DNA from: Halorubrum amylolyticum
Lineage (GTDB): Archaea; Halobacteriota; Halobacteria; Halobacteriales; Haloferacaceae
Assembly: GCF_004114995.1 (NCBI RefSeq)
Contig: NZ_SDJP01000001.1
Coordinates: 248,001 to 312,000, forward strand
Length of the DNA stretch: 64,000 bases
Reading direction: 5' to 3'
Part shown: piece after piece, positions 16,968 to 25,613 of the stretch
Layout of the letters: every line of letters starts with the position of its first letter
How positions within the stretch are numbered: position 1 is the first letter of the stretch
Position numbers and translations under genes: made by a program
Notes under the pieces: generated by a model
Database searches by the model: none
Told to the model about the DNA's origin: nothing
The model's input: the letters and a program-made list of their open reading frames with translations, nothing else

Positions 16968-17123
16968 TCACGGCCGAACCATACTGTGGCAGTTCGGACA
17001 CTCCGCCGTCTCCGCGTCTCGGCCGGCCGCCGGTACGCGATCGCCGCAGTTCGGGCACCGCGTCCGACCGCGCGCGTACTCGGTGCGCGACCGGACGGCG
17101 GATCGGTCGGTGTCGTCGGGCAT
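16968..17123 (-). CDS. Small zinc-finger protein, 51 aa
   Basis: ATG at complement 17121-17123, TGA at 16968-16970. The product has two CPNC knuckles (Cys23/Cys26 and Cys42/Cys45) separated by 15 residues, RCPNCGDRVPAAG and AECPNCHSMVRP, a classic zinc ribbon. The N-terminal half is charged (MPDDTDRSAVRSRTEYARG). Haloarchaea encode many such micro-proteins, some affecting swarming or biofilm growth; no function can be assigned here. An AT-rich promoter region (about 17148-17175) precedes it. Other frames here give Arg-rich peptides and were rejected. Confidence 0.8.
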   Translation of the reverse strand: MPDDTDRSAVRSRTEYARGRTRCPNCGDRVPAAGRDAETAECPNCHSMVRP

Positions 17124-17220
17124 ACATCATTGTCAACGAGTGCCACACAAATAGCTTGTCGGTATATTCCTAAAACACGATTTAGGCGGCAGAACGGGTC
17201 GAAGCGGTCCGTCTCGCCGA

Positions 17221-18195
17221 CTACTCGTGGCCGGAGACGCGGACCGGCTCGTACGGCGCTTCGAGCCACTCCACGTCCGACTCCGAGAGGTCGATGTCGA
17301 GCGCCTCGACGGCATCTTCGAGGTGTTCGACGCTGGAGGTGCCGACGATCGGGGTGTCGACCCACTCTTTGTGGAACAGCCACGCCAGCGCGATCTGGGC
17401 CATCTTCACGCCCTTCTCGTCGGCCAGCTCCGCGACGCGCTCGTTGACCGCCGGCCCGCCGCCCTCGCGATACGGGTGTTCGTAGAGGTGCTCTTCGGTC
17501 TCCCCGCGGAGCGTGGTGTCAACGTCTGCGTGCGGGCGCGTGAGGTACCCGCGCGCGAGCGGGCTCCACGGCATCACGCCGATCCCCTCCCTCTCACAGA
17601 ACGGGAGCATCTCGCGTTCCTCCTCGCGGTACGCGAGGTTGTAGTGGTTCTGCATGGTGACGAACCGCTCGTACCCCTCGCGGTCGCTCGCGTGCAGCGC
17701 CTCGGCGAACTGGTGGGTCCACATCGACGAGGCACCGATGTGGCGGACCTTGCCGCGTCGTACCGCGTCGTCGAGGGCTGCCAGCGTCTCCTCGATCGGG
17801 GTTTCGTCGTCCCACCGGTGGATCTGGTACAGGTCGATCGTCTCCATCCCGAGTCGGTCGAGGCTGTGCTCCAGCTCCTGTTCGATCGCCTTCCGCGAGA
17901 GCCCGCCCGAGTTCGGGTCGGACTCGTCCATCTGGAAGTACGCCTTCGTGGCGACGACGCTCTCCTCGCGGTGGCCCGCCAGCGCCTCGCCGAGGACGCG
18001 CTCAGACTCGCCGTTCGAGTACATGTTGGCGGTGTCGAAGAAGTTCACTCCGAGTTCGAGCGCGCGCTCGACGATCGCCTTCCCCTCCTCCTCGTCGAGC
18101 ACCCACTCGCGCCAGTCCGAGTCGCCGAAGCTCATGCAGCCGAGACAGATCTTCGAGACCGTCGTCCCGGTGCTCCCGAGCGTCGTGTACTCCAT
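17221..18195 (-). CDS. Aldo/keto reductase
   Basis: 324 aa, single (beta/alpha)8 NADPH-dependent reductase domain. Start METYTTLG-type N-terminus (MEYTTLGSTGTTVSKICLG) is standard. Catalytic tetrad: Asp54 and Tyr59 (NFFDTANMYSNGESE), Lys84 (VATKAYF), His126 (YQIHRWD). The C-terminal nucleotide-binding segment includes TPIVGTSSVEHLEDAVEA. Closest in pattern to the YajO/AKR11-13-like group, with unknown carbonyl substrate. Stands alone between the zinc-finger gene and a small membrane protein. Confidence 0.93.
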   Translation of the reverse strand: MEYTTLGSTGTTVSKICLGCMSFGDSDWREWVLDEEEGKAIVERALELGVNFFDTANMYSNGESERVLGEALAGHREESVVATKAYFQMDESDPNSGGLSRKAIEQELEHSLDRLGMETIDLYQIHRWDDETPIEETLAALDDAVRRGKVRHIGASSMWTHQFAEALHASDREGYERFVTMQNHYNLAYREEEREMLPFCEREGIGVMPWSPLARGYLTRPHADVDTTLRGETEEHLYEHPYREGGGPAVNERVAELADEKGVKMAQIALAWLFHKEWVDTPIVGTSSVEHLEDAVEALDIDLSESDVEWLEAPYEPVRVSGHE

Positions 18196-18262
18196 ACGAC
18201 GGAGCAGGCGGACGCGGGGTAAAAAGGTACCCGCGGCGGACGGGATCGTCGCGGGGAGGGGC

Positions 18263-18460
18263 CTAGAGGTCTCGGAACGACGCCGTGTACACGAGGAACG
18301 CGCCCGTCAGGAGCACGAACGCGAGGAACGTCACCAGCGCGAGCACGTTCGCGACGGGCGCGAGCGGGGCGAGGAACGACTGCCCGGTCGAGTCGAGCAC
18401 GAGCACGGCGAGGAGGGCGGCGATCAGACCGAGGAGCCAGTTCGTGAGGATCTTGTCCAT
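18263..18460 (-). CDS. Small membrane protein, 65 aa, two transmembrane segments
   Basis: Start at MDKILTNWLLGLIAALL (complement 18458-18460); the frame is open for 19 further codons upstream but reads through the promoter. Helices at about 8-27 and 38-58, joined by a Ser/Pro loop, with a short C-terminal FRDL tail. No family recognised. The 8-bp tandem repeat at 18532-18587 lies about 70 bp upstream of its start. Confidence 0.6.
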   Translation of the reverse strand: MDKILTNWLLGLIAALLAVLVLDSTGQSFLAPLAPVANVLALVTFLAFVLLTGAFLVYTASFRDL

Positions 18461-18531
18461 ACTCTTCCCCTCACCGAGGTCGAGTAAAAAGGCGCGGGTA
18501 CGGATCGGGCGGGCCATCCGGCGGCGGCCGA

Positions 18532-18587
18532 GCAGTCACGCAGTCACGCAGTCACGCAGTCACGCAGTCACGCAGTCACGCGGTCGC
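18532..18587. repeat. 8-bp tandem repeat, six perfect copies
   Basis: GCAGTCAC repeats six times without mismatch from 18532 to 18579, followed by a degenerate seventh copy, GCGGTCGC. It lies between two minus-strand genes, just after the stop of the 81-aa membrane protein. The unit length is not a multiple of three, consistent with a non-coding microsatellite. Confidence 0.95.
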
Positions 18588-18589
18588 GC

Positions 18590-18835
18590 TCACTCGCCGG
18601 CGGCGAGCCGCCGGAGCCGGGGAAGCGCCTGCTCGTAACCGAGGGCGACGACTCCGACGTACAGCGCGAGCAGGCCCATCCCGGCCGCCCACGCGCCGAG
18701 CGCGAGGTCGCCGGCAGTGACCGCGGTGAGCCCGAAGCGTTCCAGCACGACCCCGATCGTCGAGGCGGCGCCGGCGCCGACGACGACGGCGAGGAGTTCG
18801 ATCAGTTCGACGGCGAACGCGGGTACGTCGACCAT
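18590..18835 (-). CDS. Small membrane protein, 81 aa
   Basis: MVDVPAFAVELIELLAVVVGAG start, two to three hydrophobic segments (about 8-28, 38-65) and an Arg-rich C-terminus (LPRLRRLAAGE). No family recognised. GC content and codon use match neighbours. The 8-bp microsatellite begins immediately past its stop. Confidence 0.6.
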   Translation of the reverse strand: MVDVPAFAVELIELLAVVVGAGAASTIGVVLERFGLTAVTAGDLALGAWAAGMGLLALYVGVVALGYEQALPRLRRLAAGE

Positions 18836-18860
18836 ACCGGTCCGGGGCGGCCGCGAACTA

Positions 18861-19103
18861 TCATTCTTTCGGGAGCGCGGCGAAGGCGCACCCTCGAAGT
18901 CTCCCGAGACGCGCCGCGTGACGGCTACTTGAGCCCGAACGCCCGATCGTGGAGTCGGCGATCCCCTTCGCGATCAGCGCGAGGCCAGCCGACAGGATCA
19001 TGACGCCCGCGCCGACGATCGGGTCGTGGACGGTCAGAATCCCGACCGCGATGAGGACGACGGCGACGCCGGCGATGCCTTCGGACCCGAGGGTGTCGCG
19101 CAT
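18861..19103 (-). CDS. DUF7470-like two-helix membrane protein with probable C-terminal frameshift
   Basis: 80 aa as read. Residues 1-52 (MRDTLGSEGIAGVAVVLIAVG..., HDPIVGAGVMILSAGLALIAKGIADS) match the pattern of a haloarchaeal family of short membrane proteins (DUF7470, from memory) that end soon after the second helix in a motif like AFGL. Here the tail GRSGSSSRHAARLG... is out of character, while the other frame at 18925-18955 reads HDRAFGLK-stop, the expected ending. A single-base loss in GACTCCACG (about 18950) would explain it. Either a real frameshift or an assembly error. Confidence 0.55.
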   Translation of the reverse strand: MRDTLGSEGIAGVAVVLIAVGILTVHDPIVGAGVMILSAGLALIAKGIADSTIGRSGSSSRHAARLGRLRGCAFAALPKE

Positions 19104-19191
19104 GGCTCCGATCGCCGCCGTCGTGGTTTAAAAAGCCCCTTGCGCGGAGAGCGGCCCTTTTATTTTCGAGAGCGCGTATCACCGCGTACGC

Positions 19192-19482
19192 ATGAGCAAC
19201 GGAGACGGCGGCGGTCGAAACGACCTCCGGATGCCGGACGACGACGAGGTGTTCGCTGAGGTCGTCGAGATGCTCGGCGCGAACCGGGTCAGGGTGCGCT
19301 GTGCGGACGGGAAAGAGCGGACCGCCCGCATCCCCGGTCGGATGCAGAAGCGCGTCTGGATACGGGAGGACGACATCGTCCTCGTCGAGCCGTGGGACTG
19401 GCAGGACGAAAAGGCCGACATCGCGTGGCGCTACGAGAAGAGCGAGGCCGAACAGCTCCGCGAGGAAGGCCACCTGCAGTGA
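19192..19482 (+). CDS. eif1A: Translation initiation factor aIF-1A
   Basis: 96 aa, normal length. S1-like OB fold with [50 protein letters not shown], the fingerprint of aIF-1A/IF1. It binds the A site of the small subunit during initiation. A TTTTATTTT-like TATA box at about 19158-19164 lies 28-34 bp upstream of the ATG. Followed 68 bp later by a RimK-like ligase with its own TATA box, so probably a separate unit. Confidence 0.95.
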   Translation: MSNGDGGGRNDLRMPDDDEVFAEVVEMLGANRVRVRCADGKERTARIPGRMQKRVWIREDDIVLVEPWDWQDEKADIAWRYEKSEAEQLREEGHLQ

Positions 19483-19519
19483 GCGGGGCGGGATTGCGGA
19501 CACGACACGTCCCTCGCGA

Positions 19520-19526
19520 TTTTTAA
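19520..19526 (+). promoter_or_regulatory. TATA box of the RimK-like gene
   Basis: TTTTTAAG in CGATTTTTAAGTCC, about 25-31 bp before the ATG at 19551. Confidence 0.5.
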
Positions 19527-19550
19527 GTCCGAACGGTCCCGAGCGGACGT

Positions 19551-20450
19551 ATGCTCCGGCTCGCGATGGCGACCAACGAGGAGACGTTCGAGCGCGTGCG
19601 CGGGTCGCTCGCCGACCGCGGGATCGCGGTCGACCATGTGCAGACGAAAGAGCGGGCGCTTCGCGTCTCCAGGGGCGGAAACCGCGAGGCTGCGAAGGGC
19701 GCTGACGGCGAGTTCGACGGTTTCGACGCCGGCTTCGTCTACCCCTCCCGGCTCATGGAGGGCGCCGTAGTCGACGCGCGGCTGTCGGTCCCGTGGGTGA
19801 ACGACCGGGAGGCCGTCCTCACCTCGCGGAACAAGGCGGGTGTACTCGCCGCGCTCGACGAGGCCGGACTCCCGACGCCGCGGACGACGCTGGTGTCGAA
19901 CCCCGTCGACGAGGCGGTCGTCGCCGAGGCCGTCGAACCGTTCTCCTACCCGGTCGTCGTCAAGCCGAACTCCGCGACCCGGGGTGTCGGCGTCGCGACC
20001 GCGGGCGACCTCGACTCGCTTCTGGGCGTCGTCGACTACCTGAACCTCGTCCACGACTACCGCGCGACCGGCGACAAGTCGTACTTGATCCAGGAGTTCC
20101 TCCCCGACGCGCGCGACTACCGGGCGATGGTCGTCGACGGCGCGTACGTCGGCGCGGTCGAGCGGGAGCTCCCCGCTGACGCGGTCGAGGAGGGCCGGTG
20201 GAAGCACAACGTCCACCGCGGCGCGGCGGCCACCGGGGTCGACCTCCCGGACCGTGCACGCGAACTGGCCGAGCGGACCGCGGAGGTCCTCGGAATCGAC
20301 TACCTCGGCGTCGACATCTTGACGACGGACGGGCGCTTGGTCATCAACGAGACGAACGCCCGGCCGACGGTCGACGCGGCCACGAAGTACGAGCCCGACT
20401 TCTACGACCGGCTCGCCGGGCTGATCGAGCGGACGGCTACAAGAGGATAA
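19551..20450 (+). CDS. RimK-type ATP-grasp ligase
   Basis: 299 aa. ATP-grasp elements: NKAGVLAALDEAGLPTPRT (start of the central domain), VVVKPNSATRGVGV (ATP-binding lysine and Gly-rich loop), LIQEFLPDARDYRAMVVDG, KHNVHRGAAATGVDL, and the Mg-binding VLGIDYLGVDILTTDG with NETNARPTV. This is the RimK/LysX/MptN/CofF family that adds amino acids (often Glu) to a carboxylate. The substrate cannot be read from sequence; glutamylation of a coenzyme or ribosomal protein, or an amino-group-carrier pathway, are options. It converges on an Hsp20 gene with 13 bp between stops. Confidence 0.85.
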   Translation: MLRLAMATNEETFERVRGSLADRGIAVDHVQTKERALRVSRGGNREAAKGADGEFDGFDAGFVYPSRLMEGAVVDARLSVPWVNDREAVLTSRNKAGVLAALDEAGLPTPRTTLVSNPVDEAVVAEAVEPFSYPVVVKPNSATRGVGVATAGDLDSLLGVVDYLNLVHDYRATGDKSYLIQEFLPDARDYRAMVVDGAYVGAVERELPADAVEEGRWKHNVHRGAAATGVDLPDRARELAERTAEVLGIDYLGVDILTTDGRLVINETNARPTVDAATKYEPDFYDRLAGLIERTATRG

Positions 20451-20463
20451 AGGGAGCCGGCGA

Positions 20464-20841
20464 CTACGCGAGGTCGATCGACGCGGAGTCGTCGTCGCGG
20501 TCGAACGCGACCTCCAACACGCCGTTGTTGAACGTCGCGTCCGCCGAGTGCTCGTCGACCGGAACGGGAAGATCGATGGTCTCGTCGTACTCTCGCCGAT
20601 CGGACGCCGCGGAGATGGTGAGCGCCTCCCCGTCGCACTGCAGGGAGAGCTCGTCTTTCGAGACGGCCGGGAGGTCGGCGACGAGTCGGACCCCGTCGTC
20701 GGTCGTGTACGCGTCCACATGCGTCGCCGAGCCGAAGCCGGCGTCCTCGCTTCCGGGGTTCCCGTTGGCCATCTCGTTCATCATCCGTTCGATCTCCTCG
20801 AAGAAGTCTCCGAACGGATCGTCACGGTCGTCTCTGTCCAT
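20464..20841 (-). CDS. Hsp20/alpha-crystallin family protein
   Basis: 125 aa. N-terminus MDRDDRDDPFGDFFEEIERMMNEM is a short oligomerising helix. The alpha-crystallin core follows: THVDAYTTDDGVRLVADLPAV, LSLQCDGEALTISA, EYDETIDLPVPVD and FNNGVLEVAFDR, the conserved G-x-L strand. The C-terminal IxI-type tail is only weakly present (ASIDLA). ATP-independent chaperone. Divergent from gap across a 252-bp region. Confidence 0.9.
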   Translation of the reverse strand: MDRDDRDDPFGDFFEEIERMMNEMANGNPGSEDAGFGSATHVDAYTTDDGVRLVADLPAVSKDELSLQCDGEALTISAASDRREYDETIDLPVPVDEHSADATFNNGVLEVAFDRDDDSASIDLA

Positions 20842-21063
20842 GTCTCATGTGAGGTGGTGATCCCGATAAGCCTTCTGTCCACGACCGTCTTCGCCGCCGC
20901 TCGGGGTCGTGCGGGCGGTATGCGGAGGTGCTGGCGCTCAGCCCTCGTTCTCTCGGGCGTCCGATCGATCGCTCGAAATTGGAAGCGGCGGGACGCCGAG
21001 CAAAAACCGACCGTCCGTAACAAAATCGAACGATAGTGACCGTCTCGCGGCGACTCGGTCGGA

Positions 21064-21069
21064 TTTAAG
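21064..21069 (+). promoter_or_regulatory. TATA box of gap
   Basis: TTTAAG in GGATTTAAGTATC, 25-30 bp before the gap ATG at 21094. Confidence 0.5.
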
Positions 21070-21093
21070 TATCTGGGCTCGCTTTTTTCGGAC

Positions 21094-22146
21094 ATGAGTA
21101 AATCATATCTCGCCGCAGGCGACGACGTGAGCGACGACGAGATCGTCCGGGTGGGCCTCAACGGGTTCGGTCGGATCGGGCGGAACGTGTTCCGGGCGGT
21201 GCTGGAGTCGCCGCGGATCGAGCTCGTCGGGATCAACGACGTGATGGACTTCGACGACATGGCGTACCTCGCGAAGTACGACACCGTCATGGGCCGGCTC
21301 GACGGCGTCGAGCGCGATGGCGACGCGCTCACGATCGGCGGCACCGCGGTGGACCTGTACAACGTGCAGGACCCCGCGGACCTCCCGTGGGACGAGCTCG
21401 ATGTCGACGTGGCCTTAGAGTGTACGGGCGTCTTCCGCACCCGCGAGGACGCGAGCGCGCATCTCGACGGCGGCGCGGACACCGTGATCATCTCGGCGCC
21501 CCCGAAGGGCGAGAAGCCGGTCAAACAGCTCGTCTACGGCGTCAACCACGACGAGTACGACGGCGACGACGTGATCTCGAACGCCTCCTGTACGACCAAC
21601 TCCATCACGCCGGTCGCGAAGGTGCTCGACGCGGAGTTCGGCATCGACGCCGGCACCCTCACCACCGTCCACGCGTACACCGGCTCCCAGAGCCTCATCG
21701 ACGGCCCGAAGGCGAAGACCCGCCGCGGGCGCGCGGCCGCCGAGAACATCGTGCCGACCTCGACGGGCGCCGCGGGCGCCGCCCAGGAGGTCCTCCCGCA
21801 GCTGGAGGGGAAGATCGACGGGATGGCGATGCGCGTCCCGGTCCCGTCCGGCTCGATCACCGAGTTCGTCGTCAGCCTCGACGAGCCCGTCACCGAGGAG
21901 GATGTGAACGCGGCGTTCCGCGAGGCCGCCGACTCCGGCCCGCTCGCGGGCGTTTTAGGCTACACCGACGACGAGGTCGTCTCCAGCGACATCGCCGGCC
22001 TCCCCTTCTCCAGCTACGTCGACCTGCAGTCGACGAACGTCATCGCCGGCGGGAAGCTCCTGAAGATCCTCACCTGGTACGACAACGAGTACGGCTTCTC
22101 GAACCGGATGCTCGACATGGCCGCGTACGTGCAGGACGAGGCGTAA
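21094..22146 (+). CDS. gap: Glyceraldehyde-3-phosphate dehydrogenase, bacterial-type
   Basis: 350 aa. NAD(P)-binding GLNGFGRIGRNVFR (about 18-31), catalytic Cys166 in SNASCTTNSITPV, and the C-terminal SWYDNEYG-type segment (LTWYDNEYGFSNRM). The SCTTN core and overall sequence are of the bacterial class I type, known to have been acquired by haloarchaea, not the archaeal type. It interconverts glyceraldehyde-3-phosphate and 1,3-bisphosphoglycerate. N-terminal extension of about 15 residues (MSKSYLAAGDDVSDDE) precedes the Rossmann fold. Followed by pgk with its own TATA box, 116 bp downstream. Confidence 0.95.
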   Translation: MSKSYLAAGDDVSDDEIVRVGLNGFGRIGRNVFRAVLESPRIELVGINDVMDFDDMAYLAKYDTVMGRLDGVERDGDALTIGGTAVDLYNVQDPADLPWDELDVDVALECTGVFRTREDASAHLDGGADTVIISAPPKGEKPVKQLVYGVNHDEYDGDDVISNASCTTNSITPVAKVLDAEFGIDAGTLTTVHAYTGSQSLIDGPKAKTRRGRAAAENIVPTSTGAAGAAQEVLPQLEGKIDGMAMRVPVPSGSITEFVVSLDEPVTEEDVNAAFREAADSGPLAGVLGYTDDEVVSSDIAGLPFSSYVDLQSTNVIAGGKLLKILTWYDNEYGFSNRMLDMAAYVQDEA

Positions 22147-22233
22147 GCGGCCGATCGGGCGCAAGCGCCTGACGGCGGCTGACGGACGAATAGCGACACC
22201 CCCGGCGGCAACGTTCCCCCGGAGAACCATTCG

Positions 22234-22239
22234 TTAAAT
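22234..22239 (+). promoter_or_regulatory. TATA box of pgk
   Basis: TTAAAT in CGTTAAATACC, 24-29 bp before the ATG at 22263, giving pgk a promoter independent of gap. Confidence 0.5.
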
Positions 22240-22262
22240 ACCTCATCGACGACCGTTCACCC

Positions 22263-23486
22263 ATGTCCACGTTCGACACCATCGACGACCTCCCGGCAGA
22301 CTCGCGCGTCCTCGTTCGGCTCGACCTCAACTCCCCGATCGAGGACGGAGCACCGCAAGACAACCGCCGGTTCGAGCGCCACGCGGAGACCGTCCGCGAG
22401 CTCGCCGAGGCGGGACACCGCGTCGTACTCATGGCCCACCAGGGCCGCCCCGGCCGCGACGACTTCACGTCGCTCGCGGGCCACGCCGCGGTCCTCGCCG
22501 ACCACGTCGACCGCGACGTGGCGTTCGTGGCCGACACCTACGGCGACGAGGCGCTGGAAGCCATCGACGCGCTCGGCGCGGGCAAGGTGCTCCTCTTAGA
22601 GAACACCCGGATGTGCGACGACGAGCTTCCCGAGGAGTCGCCCGAGGAGAAGGCCGAGACGGAGTTCGTACGGACCTTGGCGCCGCACTTCGACGCGTAC
22701 GTCAACGACGCCTACTCCGCGGCCCATCGCAAACACGCCTCGCTGGTCGGGTTCCCGCTCGTCCTCCCTTCGTACGCGGGCCGCGTGATGGAGACGGAGT
22801 ACGAGGCCAACACCGCCATCGCGACCCGCGAGTTCGACGGGCCGGTGACGATGGTCGTCGGCGGCACCAAGGCGACCGACGTGATCGGCGTGATGGACGC
22901 CTTGGACGACCGGGTCGACCGCTTCCTGCTCGGCGGCGTCGCCGGCGAACTGTTCCTGCGCGCCGCGGGTCACCCGGTCGGCCACGACATTGGGGAGATG
23001 GACCTGTTCGACGAGCAGTGGGAGCAGAACCGAGAGCTGATCGAGTCGGTGCTTGACGAGCGCGGCGACGCGATCCGGCTCGCGACCGACCTCGCATACG
23101 AGGGTCCAGACGGCGACCGCGCCGAGGTCGCCGTCGACGACATCGGCGAGAAGACGTCGGGGTACCTCGACGTGGGCTCGGAGACGGTGGCGGCCTACGA
23201 GCCGCCGATCCGCGAGTCCGACGCGGTGTTCGTGAAGGGCGCGCTCGGCGTCTTCGAGGACGAGCGGTTCGCGGACGGGACGGTCGGCGTGCTCGAAGCG
23301 ATCGCCGACACCGACTGTTTCTCGGTGGTCGGCGGCGGCGACACCTCGCGGGCGATCGAGATGTACGGGCTCGACGAGGGCGACTTCTCGCACGTCTCCA
23401 TCGCGGGCGGGGCGTACATCCGCGCGCTGACGGGCGAGCCGCTGCCGGCCGTGGAAGTCCTGGAGGCGGCGGCTGCGGAACAGTAG
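22263..23486 (+). CDS. pgk: Phosphoglycerate kinase
   Basis: 407 aa, typical length. N-domain motif [15 protein letters not shown] and [13 protein letters not shown] (substrate basic patch), [19 protein letters not shown], and in the C-domain [32 protein letters not shown] and the nucleotide-binding [12 protein letters not shown]. Transfers phosphate from 1,3-bisphosphoglycerate to ADP. Directly downstream of gap, giving a two-step glycolytic/gluconeogenic block. Converges on lrp. Confidence 0.97.
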   Translation: MSTFDTIDDLPADSRVLVRLDLNSPIEDGAPQDNRRFERHAETVRELAEAGHRVVLMAHQGRPGRDDFTSLAGHAAVLADHVDRDVAFVADTYGDEALEAIDALGAGKVLLLENTRMCDDELPEESPEEKAETEFVRTLAPHFDAYVNDAYSAAHRKHASLVGFPLVLPSYAGRVMETEYEANTAIATREFDGPVTMVVGGTKATDVIGVMDALDDRVDRFLLGGVAGELFLRAAGHPVGHDIGEMDLFDEQWEQNRELIESVLDERGDAIRLATDLAYEGPDGDRAEVAVDDIGEKTSGYLDVGSETVAAYEPPIRESDAVFVKGALGVFEDERFADGTVGVLEAIADTDCFSVVGGGDTSRAIEMYGLDEGDFSHVSIAGGAYIRALTGEPLPAVEVLEAAAAEQ

Positions 23487-23524
23487 GACAGACGGAACGC
23501 GAAGGAGGGCGGGCTTGCGGGCGA

Positions 23525-23986
23525 CTACTCCTCGTTGAGGTCGAGGTCGAACTGCTCGTTTTCCGTGACGGGGTTGAGGACGACGCTGGTGTTCGACTCG
23601 CGGATATCGGCGTCGGTGAGGATCGACTTGATCTGTTCGTTCATCCCGTCCGTGTCGGTGAACTTCCCGATGGCGATCACGTCGTAATCGCCGGTGACCT
23701 CGTAGACGCTCACCATCTGTTTCTCCTGCCGGAGCTTCTCGGTCACGTCGGGGAGCGCGCTCCCCTCGACCTTGAGCTGGAGCACCGCGGTCACGTCGTA
23801 GCCGAGCTTGTCGTAGTCGACGATGGGCGTGTACCCCCGGATCACGCCCTCGTCTTCGAGATCGCGGAGGTGATTCGACACCGTCGTCACCGATACGTCG
23901 AGCTCGTCGCCGAGGCTCCTGAGACTCGCCCGCCCGTTGCTGAGAAGGGAGTTGACGAGCTTCGCGTCGAGGTTTTCGTACGTCAT
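23525..23986 (-). CDS. lrp: Lrp/AsnC-family transcriptional regulator
   Basis: 153 aa from [11 protein letters not shown] (a Met one codon upstream is also possible). Helix-turn-helix at about 5-48 ([31 protein letters not shown]) and an AsnC/RAM ligand-binding domain at about 70-140 ([29 protein letters not shown]). The gene is divergent from glnA with the two TATA boxes in a 126-bp gap, and this lrp-glnA pairing is known in haloarchaea, where the regulator affects glnA. Control of glnA and of itself is therefore likely; this is inference from arrangement and family. Confidence 0.93.
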   Translation of the reverse strand: MTYENLDAKLVNSLLSNGRASLRSLGDELDVSVTTVSNHLRDLEDEGVIRGYTPIVDYDKLGYDVTAVLQLKVEGSALPDVTEKLRQEKQMVSVYEVTGDYDVIAIGKFTDTDGMNEQIKSILTDADIRESNTSVVLNPVTENEQFDLDLNEE

Positions 23987-24009
23987 CACACCTATCCACG
24001 TCGCCAGGG

Positions 24010-24082
24010 GTTTATAATTTTACGAACGTCCAGCATTTTTGCGCGACTGGCGGTTCATGCGCCAAGCGATAAGGCCTTTATA
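24010..24082. promoter_or_regulatory. Divergent lrp/glnA promoter region
   Basis: Minus-strand TATA (TTATAAA, about 24010-24018) serves lrp, 24-32 bp from its ATG; plus-strand TTTATA (24077-24082) serves glnA, 31-36 bp from its ATG. The space between them is where an Lrp dimer would be expected to bind, but I see no clear palindrome. Confidence 0.55.
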
Positions 24083-24112
24083 CTGGCAGATAACGAATGT
24101 ACCGTCCAGAAC

Positions 24113-25480
24113 ATGACGGACGAACACGCGAAACCGGACGGCGGCCTCACAGCCGAAGAACAGGCGGTACTCGACGAGATCGAAGAGGAGAACGTCGATT
24201 TCCTGCGGCTCCAGTTCACCGACATCCTCGGCGTCGTGAAGAACGTCTCCGTGCCCGCCCACCAGGCGGAGAAGGCGTTCACCGAGGGTATCTACTTCGA
24301 CGGCTCCTCCATCGAGGGATTCGTGCGGATTCAGGAGTCGGACATGCGGCTCGTCCCGGACCCCGACACGTTCGCCGTGCTCCCGTGGCGCAGCGGCGAG
24401 GACGGCTCCGCGGCCGCGCGACTCATCTGCGACATCGTCACCACGGAGGGAGAGCCGTTCGAGGGCGGCCCGCGCCAGGTGCTGAAGAGCGTCCTCTCAG
24501 AGGCCGACGACATGGGATACACGGTTTCGATCGGACCGGAACCGGAGTTCTTCCTGTTCAAGACTGACGAGGACGGGAACGCGACGACGATTCCCCACGA
24601 CAACGGCGGGTACTTCGATCTGGCGCCGAAGGACCTCGCGTCCGACGTGCGCAAGGAGATCATCTTCACCCTCGAAGAGATGGGCTTCGAGATCGAGGCG
24701 TCCCACCACGAGGTCGCCGAGGGGCAACACGAGATCAACTTCAAGTACGACGACGCGCTCACGGCCGCGGACAACATCGCGACGTTCCGCGCCGTCGTCC
24801 GCGCGGTCGCGGCACAGCACGACCTGCACGCGACGTTCATGCCCAAGCCGATCGCCGACATCAACGGCTCGGGGATGCACAGCCACATCTCGCTGTTCGA
24901 CGAGGACGGCAACGCCTTCGCCGACGACTCGGACGAGTTCAACCTGAGCGAGACGGCCTACCAGTTCATGGGCGGCATCCTGAACCACGCCCCCGCGTTC
25001 ACGGCCGTCACCAACCCGACCGTGAACTCCTACAAGCGCCTCGTGCCCGGCTACGAGGCGCCCATCTACGTCGCGTGGTCCGACACGAACCGCTCGGCGC
25101 TCGTCCGCGTCCCCGACGCCGCGGGCGTCTCCGCCCGGTTCGAGGTCCGCAGTCCCGACCCGTCCTGTAACCCCTACATCGGTCTGGCGTCGATGATCGC
25201 GGCCGGCCTCGACGGGATCAAGACGGGCGCCGACCCCGGCGACCCGGTCCGCGAGGACATCTACGAGTTCGACGACGAGAAGCGCGAGGAGTACGGCATC
25301 GAGACGCTGCCGCCGAACCTCGGCGCCGCCGTCGAGGAGCTGGAGGCCGACGAGGTGCTGCAGGAGGCGCTCGGTCCGCACACCTCCGAGAAGTTCGCCG
25401 AGGCCAAGTCCCAGGAGTTCAGCGAGTACCTCACTCAGGTGTCGCAGTGGGAGGAGGACCGCTACCTGGAGACGTTCTGA
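24113..25480 (+). CDS. glnA: Glutamine synthetase, type I
   Basis: 455 aa. The frame is open far upstream across the lrp promoter; start set at [20 protein letters not shown], 31 bp after the TATA box. Motifs: [23 protein letters not shown] (substrate latch), [50 protein letters not shown], and the nucleotide-site [19 protein letters not shown]. Makes glutamine from glutamate and ammonia using ATP. No adenylylation tyrosine context (NLYDLP) is apparent near the C-terminus. A T6 tract lies at 25559-25564. Confidence 0.97.
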   Translation: MTDEHAKPDGGLTAEEQAVLDEIEEENVDFLRLQFTDILGVVKNVSVPAHQAEKAFTEGIYFDGSSIEGFVRIQESDMRLVPDPDTFAVLPWRSGEDGSAAARLICDIVTTEGEPFEGGPRQVLKSVLSEADDMGYTVSIGPEPEFFLFKTDEDGNATTIPHDNGGYFDLAPKDLASDVRKEIIFTLEEMGFEIEASHHEVAEGQHEINFKYDDALTAADNIATFRAVVRAVAAQHDLHATFMPKPIADINGSGMHSHISLFDEDGNAFADDSDEFNLSETAYQFMGGILNHAPAFTAVTNPTVNSYKRLVPGYEAPIYVAWSDTNRSALVRVPDAAGVSARFEVRSPDPSCNPYIGLASMIAAGLDGIKTGADPGDPVREDIYEFDDEKREEYGIETLPPNLGAAVEELEADEVLQEALGPHTSEKFAEAKSQEFSEYLTQVSQWEEDRYLETF

Positions 25481-25558
25481 GGCGACGGCGCGGCTCGGCT
25501 TTTCGGTCTCTCCCGACTCTCGCGGCTCTCGCGTCGTCCGGTTTCACTTTTCCGCGTA

Positions 25559-25564
25559 TTTTTT
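25559..25564 (+). terminator. T-tract after glnA
   Basis: Six Ts in GTATTTTTTGAG, about 80 bp beyond the glnA stop and 50 bp before the repeat element. Confidence 0.35.
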
Positions 25565-25613
25565 GAGTGTCGCCGGTTCGTCCCCGACGAGCACCTGAAC
25601 CTGACGAACGATC

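Noticed and set aside
15920-17173. 417-codon ORF across repeat copy 1 and the Gly-rich gene
   Set aside because: Spans structured repeats and runs antisense to a real gene; not shared with copy 2.
18532-18587. Possible mini-CRISPR
   Set aside because: Units are 8 bp and contiguous, with no spacers; it is a microsatellite. No other spaced repeats or cas genes were seen.
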